NCBI GenBank assembly: GCA_002440235.1
Contig: DJRZ01000046.1
Span: forward strand, 32,065-58,441
Direction of reading: 5' to 3'
Source: Alphaproteobacteria bacterium UBA6347
GTDB taxonomy: Bacteria > Pseudomonadota > Alphaproteobacteria > CAAGCB01 > CAG-977
Length of the DNA stretch: 26,377 nt
Shown here: positions 22,808-26,377 of the stretch, in pieces
Layout: each line of letters opens with the position of its first letter
Numbering within the stretch: the stretch's first letter is position 1
Made by a program: the position numbers and the translations under genes
Notes under the pieces: generated by a model
What the model was told of the DNA's origin: nothing
Database searches by the model: none
What the model saw: the letters and a program-made list of their open reading frames with translations, nothing else

Positions 22808-24727
22808 ATGGTTTCGATTAAACTTCCCGACAGCTCGGTGCTGTCATTCGACGGGGCGACCGACGGGGCGCAAATCGCCGCCAAAATCGGCGCCGGTCTG
22901 GCGAAAGCGGCTTTGGCGATCAAAGTCAACGGAAAATTGCAGGATTTGGCGACGCCGATCGCGTCCGACGCCGACGTCGACATCGTCACCGCGAAATCGC
23001 CCGAAGGTCTGGGCATTATCCGCCACACCTGTTCGCACGTCATGGCGCAGGCGGTGCAGGAACTGTACCCCGAAACGCAGGTGACGATCGGACCCGCCAT
23101 CGAAAACGGATTCTATTACGACTTCGCCCGCGAAAAACCCTTTACGCCCGCCGATTTGGAAGCCATCGAAAAACGCATGGCTGAAATCGTCGACCGCGAC
23201 GAACCGATCGCGCGCGAGGAAAAAACGCGCGAAGACGCCATCGCCTACTTTAAAAACAGGGGCGAAAAATACAAAGTCGAACTGATCGAAGACCTGCCCG
23301 CCGACGCGGTGATCAGCTTTTACCGTCAGGGCGACTTCGTCGACCTGTGCCGCGGTCCGCATCTGCCGTCCACGGGAAAGGTCGGCAAAGCCTTTAAACT
23401 GATGAAGGTCGCGGGCGCGTACTGGCGCGGCGATTCGTCGCGCGAACAGCTGCAACGCATTTACGGCACGGCGTGGGCGGACAAAAAAGCTCTGGACGCC
23501 TATCTGGTTCAGCTGGAAGAGGCCGAAAAGCGCGACCACCGCAAGCTGGGACGCGAAATGGACCTGTTCCATTTCGAAGACGTCGCCCCCGGCGACATTT
23601 TCTGGCACCCGCACGGCTGGACGCTGTTCCAGACGCTGATCAACTATCTGCGCAAACGGCAAAACGACGTCGGCTACGTCGAAATCAACACGCCGCAGAT
23701 CATGGACCGCGTTTTGTGGGAAACGTCGGGGCACTGGGACTGGTACCGCGAAAACATGTTCACCACGACGATCGAGGACCGCGTTTTCTGCGTCAAGCCG
23801 ATGAACTGCCCCGGCGGCATTCTGGTGTTCAAACAGGGCATCAAATCCTACCGCGACCTGCCGCAGTACATCGCCGAATTCGGTCGCGTCCACCGTTACG
23901 AGGCGTCCGGCGCCCTGCACGGGCTGTTCCGCGTCCGCGCGTTCACGCAGGACGACGCGCACATTTTCTGCACGCCCGAACAGCTGGAGGACGAATGCCA
24001 GAAGGTCGTCCGCCTGATGCTGGACATCTACGACGCGTTCGGACTGAAAGACGTCAGCATCAAACTGTCCACCCGCCCCGACGAACGCATCGGCGCGGAC
24101 GAACTGTGGGACAAGACGGAAACCGCTTTGGCGCAGGCGCTGACCGACATGGGCTACAAATACACGCTGAACCCCGGCGACGGCGCGTTCTACGGTCCGA
24201 AGCTGGACTTCAAGGTCAAGGACGCGATCGGTCGCGAATGGCAGCTGGGCACGCTGCAGGTCGACATGAACCTGCCGGAACGCTTTGACGTCACCTATAT
24301 CGGCGAAGACGGCGAAAAGCACCGCCCGATCATGTTGCACCGCGCGCTGTTCGGTTCGCTGGAACGCTTCACGGGTATCATGATCGAACATTACGCGGGC
24401 AAATTTCCGTTCTGGCTGGCACCCGTTCAGGCGGTCGTAGCAACGATCACCGACGACGGCGACGAATACGCCGCGGAAGTGGTCAAAGCCTTGAAAAAGG
24501 CGGGCATTCGCGCCGAAATCGATCTGCGCAACGAAAAAATCAGCTACAAGATCCGCGAACATTCGCTGAAAAAAGTTCCCGTCGTGCTGGTCATCGGCAA
24601 AAAGGAAGCCGCCGACAAAACCGTCACGATCCGCCGTTTGGGTCAGGAAAAGCAAGAAACGCTTGCACTTGGCGACGTAATTGCTAAACTGACCGCCGAA
24701 TCGGCGTGGCCGCATATCGAAGAATAA
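22808..24727 (+). CDS. thrS: Threonyl-tRNA synthetase
   Basis: Charges tRNA-Thr; 639 residues, against 642 for E. coli. The TGS domain occupies about 1-62. The editing domain has H73-x3-H77 (HTCSHVMAQ) and D179-L-C181 with H185 (DLCRGPH). In the catalytic core the zinc ligands C334 (MNCPGG), H385 (DDAHIF) and H511 (IMLHRALFGS) fall at the same residue numbers as in the E. coli enzyme. Motif 2 is RVRAFTQDDAH and motif 3 contains GSLERFTGIMIEH. The anticodon-binding domain is about 535-639. All editing and catalytic residues I checked are present. The ribosome-binding sequence is weak. infC follows after 24 nt, probably on the same transcript. Confidence 0.98.
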   Translation: MVSIKLPDSSVLSFDGATDGAQIAAKIGAGLAKAALAIKVNGKLQDLATPIASDADVDIVTAKSPEGLGIIRHTCSHVMAQAVQELYPETQVTIGPAIENGFYYDFAREKPFTPADLEAIEKRMAEIVDRDEPIAREEKTREDAIAYFKNRGEKYKVELIEDLPADAVISFYRQGDFVDLCRGPHLPSTGKVGKAFKLMKVAGAYWRGDSSREQLQRIYGTAWADKKALDAYLVQLEEAEKRDHRKLGREMDLFHFEDVAPGDIFWHPHGWTLFQTLINYLRKRQNDVGYVEINTPQIMDRVLWETSGHWDWYRENMFTTTIEDRVFCVKPMNCPGGILVFKQGIKSYRDLPQYIAEFGRVHRYEASGALHGLFRVRAFTQDDAHIFCTPEQLEDECQKVVRLMLDIYDAFGLKDVSIKLSTRPDERIGADELWDKTETALAQALTDMGYKYTLNPGDGAFYGPKLDFKVKDAIGREWQLGTLQVDMNLPERFDVTYIGEDGEKHRPIMLHRALFGSLERFTGIMIEHYAGKFPFWLAPVQAVVATITDDGDEYAAEVVKALKKAGIRAEIDLRNEKISYKIREHSLKKVPVVLVIGKKEAADKTVTIRRLGQEKQETLALGDVIAKLTAESAWPHIEE

Positions 24728-24751
24728 CTTTTAACCTAATGGAGGCTCTTC

Positions 24752-25288
24752 ATTTCTAACGAAACGACACATGGCTCGCCCACCCGTGAGGGACCGCGCG
24801 CCAATACAGACATTACGGCGAAAGAAGTCCGCTTGATCGGCGCCGACGGTGAAAACGTCGGGGTGGTTTCCGTGCGCGAAGCGTTGAAACTGGCTGACGA
24901 GGCGGGATTGGATCTGATCGAAATTTCGCCGAACGCCAATCCGCCCGTTTGCAAAATTCTGGATTTGGGCAAATTCCGCTATGAACAGCAGAAGAAAAAG
25001 GCGGAAGCCCGTAAAAACCAGAAAGTTGTCGAAATCAAAGAAATCAAGCTGAGTCCGAACATCGACACGCACGATTACGAAGTCAAACTGCGCAACGCGC
25101 AACGCTTTGTTTCCGAAGGCAACAAAGTCAAATTCACCCTGCGTTTCCGCGGTCGCGAAATGGCGTACATCAAACAGGGCGAGGAAATCATGGCGCGAAT
25201 CGTCGCCGATTCGGATCTGTACACCAAGGTCGAACAGCCCGCGAAGTTGGAAGGCAAACAAATTTCGATGGTTTTGGCACCGAAGTAA
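24752..25288 (+). CDS. infC: Translation initiation factor IF-3, AUU start codon
   Basis: IF-3 binds the 30S subunit, keeps it apart from 50S and proofreads initiator tRNA and start codon. From ATT 24752 it has 178 residues, normal for the family. The N-domain has ITAKEVRLIGADGENVGVVS and EAGLDLIEISPNANPPVCKILDLGKFRYE. The C-domain has EIKLSPNIDTHDYEVKLRNAQRFVSEGNKVKFTLRFRGRE. There is no in-frame ATG or GTG between the upstream stop at 24737 and the conserved domain. TTG 24833 would cut into the domain. ATT 24752 has GGAGG (24741-24745) 6 nt upstream. E. coli infC also starts at AUU, which lets IF-3 repress its own translation. A terminator follows, with no rpmI or rplT. Confidence 0.95.
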   Translation: MSNETTHGSPTREGPRANTDITAKEVRLIGADGENVGVVSVREALKLADEAGLDLIEISPNANPPVCKILDLGKFRYEQQKKKAEARKNQKVVEIKEIKLSPNIDTHDYEVKLRNAQRFVSEGNKVKFTLRFRGREMAYIKQGEEIMARIVADSDLYTKVEQPAKLEGKQISMVLAPK

Positions 25289-25307
25289 CCGCCGTTTCAA
25301 TCGGTCG

Positions 25308-25342
25308 AACCCGCGAAGGACACAATCTTTCGCGGGTTTTTC
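25308..25342 (+). terminator. Terminator of thrS-infC
   Basis: Perfect 10-bp stem AACCCGCGAA / TTCGCGGGTT (25308-25317 and 25329-25338) with an 11-nt loop, followed by a T-rich tract. It lies 20 nt after the infC stop. Confidence 0.85.
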
Positions 25343-25366
25343 ATATCTTTTTTCTCTTGTTTTAAG

Positions 25367-25418
25367 TGTGTGACATATCACACATACACATTGTGATATA
25401 AAACACATTTAAAATGTG
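25367..25418. promoter_or_regulatory. Cluster of TGTG/CACA inverted repeats, possible CRP/FNR-type operator
   Basis: TGTGTGA-CATA-TCACACA (25367-25384) is a perfect 7-bp inverted repeat with a 4-bp centre. TGTGATATAAAACACA (25392-25407) has a TGTGA-N6-xCACA layout like CRP sites. CACATTT-A-AAATGTG (25404-25418) is a perfect 7-bp inverted repeat. Half sites resemble those of CRP/FNR-family regulators. The distance to the candidate promoter (about 225 bp) is long for direct activation. Confidence 0.45.
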
Positions 25419-25642
25419 ACAAAAATCATATACAAAATATTTATATACTACATATAAAAATATTTTTCATTTTAAAAAGAAAAATTTTTAGAAAAAAGTA
25501 ACGTTTTATAAAACGATAAAATATTTATATACATAAAAATTAAAGAAAAATTGTTTTTCATAAATTTCAACAGAATGGCAACATATTGATTCAAAACGAT
25601 AAAATCGAATTATGGCTAAAATGTGTCAGTTTCGCTTTACTT

Positions 25643-25670
25643 TTGTCAGAAAAGTAATGTAGTCTAATAG
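25643..25670 (+). promoter_or_regulatory. Candidate promoter of the cysteine-rich protein gene
   Basis: TTGTCA (25643-25648) and TAATAG (25665-25670) are separated by 16 bp, about 35 nt before ATG 25705. The -10 is weak, so other positions in this AT-rich stretch are possible. Confidence 0.35.
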
Positions 25671-25704
25671 TCAGAGGAAAAACTTTAAGCGAAGGGATCC
25701 GGAG

Positions 25705-26377
25705 ATGAAACATTCTTTTTTGACATTATGCGCCATCGCTTTCGCCCTGCAAATCTGCAACGCGAACGCCGCCGGCGTTTTTAACGATTCGGAATCATTC
25801 GTCGTCGCCAGAGCTTTCAAACTGGGACGCGGCAAAGCGGCTTCAATCTATTCCGGCGGAAAACTGGGCACCGTCGACGCCAACAAAAAAACCGTCGACG
25901 AAAACGGCGGCGAAACCGAAAACACGTTCCAAATCCCCTGCGACAAAAATTGCGCGAGCTGCGACACGAAAACGGGCACCTGTTCGGCGTGCAAATCCAG
26001 TTTCAAACTGGAAAACAACGCCTGCGTCTACGTTCCGTCCGCGCAGGATCTGGACACCGGCTGCCTGATGAACTGCGGTCAGGGATTTTCCTATTCCCGT
26101 CCGGGGGACAAGAACAACGGTCAGGAACTGGTTTGCACCAAATATCCCAAGGACTGCGGCTACGGCTGCACGACGGGTTGGGACATCGACTATCTGGTCA
26201 ACGGCACGAACTACACCTGCCAAACCGCCATTCAGAAAGAAGACAACAAGTCCGCCTGTGAACAATATTGCGGCGAAGGGTTCGGCGAACCGCGTTCCGG
26301 ATCAAAGAACAACGGTCAGGAAATCGTTTGCACCAAATACCCGAAATCCTGCGGTTACGGCTGCACGACGGGCTGGG
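25705..26377 (+). CDS. Secreted cysteine-rich repeat protein, unknown function (3' truncated by window)
   Basis: The frame is open from ATG 25705 to the window end, 224 residues, with no stop. AAGGGA at 25692-25697 is a good ribosome-binding site. Residues 1-22 form a signal peptide ending ANA, so the protein is exported. The mature N-terminal ~55 residues are Gly/Lys/Asn-rich with few features. A CxxxCxxC...CxxC segment follows (CDKNCASC, CSAC), like furin- or EGF-type cysteine-rich modules. Then comes a 65-residue repeat: two copies are seen, each with KNNGQE(L/I)VCTKYP, CGYGCTTGW and other cysteines. Seventeen cysteines occur in about 200 mature residues, suggesting a disulfide-bonded extracellular or surface protein. 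I do not recognise the family; the repeats probably continue beyond the window. An adhesin or surface protein is possible. Confidence 0.85.
   Translation, partial: MKHSFLTLCAIAFALQICNANAAGVFNDSESFVVARAFKLGRGKAASIYSGGKLGTVDANKKTVDENGGETENTFQIPCDKNCASCDTKTGTCSACKSSFKLENNACVYVPSAQDLDTGCLMNCGQGFSYSRPGDKNNGQELVCTKYPKDCGYGCTTGWDIDYLVNGTNYTCQTAIQKEDNKSACEQYCGEGFGEPRSGSKNNGQEIVCTKYPKSCGYGCTTGW
26110..26376 (+). repeat. 65-codon tandem repeat inside the cysteine-rich protein gene
   Basis: Two 72-bp blocks, 26110-26181 and 26305-26376, match at 63 of 72 positions and are offset by 195 bp (65 codons). Of 24 encoded residues 22 are identical. Five of the nine differences are synonymous third-position changes, so the protein pattern is conserved more tightly than the DNA. 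Confidence 0.9.

Larger units (their letters stand above)
25343..25704. other. AT-rich intergenic region
   Basis: About 360 bp with no credible gene, sharply AT-rich against the GC-rich surroundings. It holds three overlapping TGTG/CACA inverted repeats (25367-25418), a 15-bp direct repeat AAAATATTTATATAC (25434-25448 and 25518-25532), a 14-bp palindrome CGTTTTATAAAACG (25502-25515), a 13-bp direct repeat AAAACGATAAAAT (25510-25522 and 25593-25605), and a candidate promoter near 25643-25670. It is the upstream region of the cysteine-rich protein gene. It could be a regulatory region or a sign that the downstream gene was acquired by transfer. Confidence 0.75.

Noticed and set aside
22844..24715. 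623-residue open frame on the - strand opposite thrS
   Set aside because: It lies entirely antisense to an intact thrS with all catalytic residues, and its composition is that of a shadow frame.
24771..24773. ATG near the start of infC as its start codon
   Set aside because: It is out of frame with the IF-3 coding sequence.
25574..25592. Possible sigma-54 promoter (TGGCA...TTGAT) before the cysteine-rich gene
   Set aside because: The -24 half resembles TGGCA but the -12 GC is missing, and the distance to the start codon is over 100 nt.
25343..25704. Possible replication origin in the AT-rich island
   Set aside because: I find no DnaA boxes of the TTATNCACA type, and no dnaA, parAB or gidA genes are nearby.
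25843..26265. Open frame on the - strand opposite the cysteine-rich gene
   Set aside because: The + strand frame has a signal peptide, ribosome-binding site and a repeat conserved at the protein level; the antisense frame has none of these.

Overview
The window is about 26.4 kb of one chromosome, GC-rich and densely coding, with a single AT-rich gap near its right end. Gene content and order point to an alphaproteobacterium: AddA/AddB of the alphaproteobacterial type, the rnd-kdsD-lptC-lptA-lptB-rpoN-hpf-ptsN run, and a GST-fold protein ending in the tail seen in alphaproteobacterial FzlA-like proteins. HydG and a TM1266-type hydrogenase regulator, with a D-lactate-dehydrogenase-like enzyme and AlaA nearby, suggest a fermentative anaerobe. 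My inference is an uncultured gut- or sediment-type alphaproteobacterium. No mobile element, CRISPR array or rRNA was seen.

Layout: (1) 1-5766, + strand: the 3' part of addB overlapping addA (double-strand break repair), closed by a bidirectional terminator. (2) 5819-9860, - strand: a D-2-hydroxyacid dehydrogenase with its own promoter, then alaA preceded by a COG2509-type FAD oxidoreductase that probably shares its mRNA. (3) 10015-12386, + strand: a strong promoter, the small hydrogenase-system regulator, hydG, and a secreted M15 peptidase. (4) 12445-12520: tRNA-Ala(CGC) on the - strand, sharing a 15-bp hairpin terminator with the M15 gene. (5) 12639-19286, - strand: eight genes for RNA turnover, Kdo precursor synthesis and LPS transport (kdsD, lptCAB), sigma-54, ribosome hibernation and nitrogen-PTS. 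(6) 19353-19439: tRNA-Leu(CAG), then uppP, both - strand. (7) 20418-25288, + strand: a GST-fold protein, a small lipoprotein, a GT4 glycosyltransferase, thrS and infC. The best start for infC is an AUU codon. (8) 25343-25704: a 360-bp AT-rich gap with TGTG/CACA palindromes and short repeats, followed by the start of a secreted cysteine-rich protein built of 65-residue repeats that runs off the window.

Most genes are housekeeping and concern the envelope (LPS transport, undecaprenyl recycling, a glycosyltransferase, a peptidase) and translation (thrS, infC, hpf, two tRNAs). The parts most worth pursuing are the cysteine-rich repeat protein with its unusual upstream region, the hydrogenase-maturation operon in an alphaproteobacterium, and the AUU start of infC.
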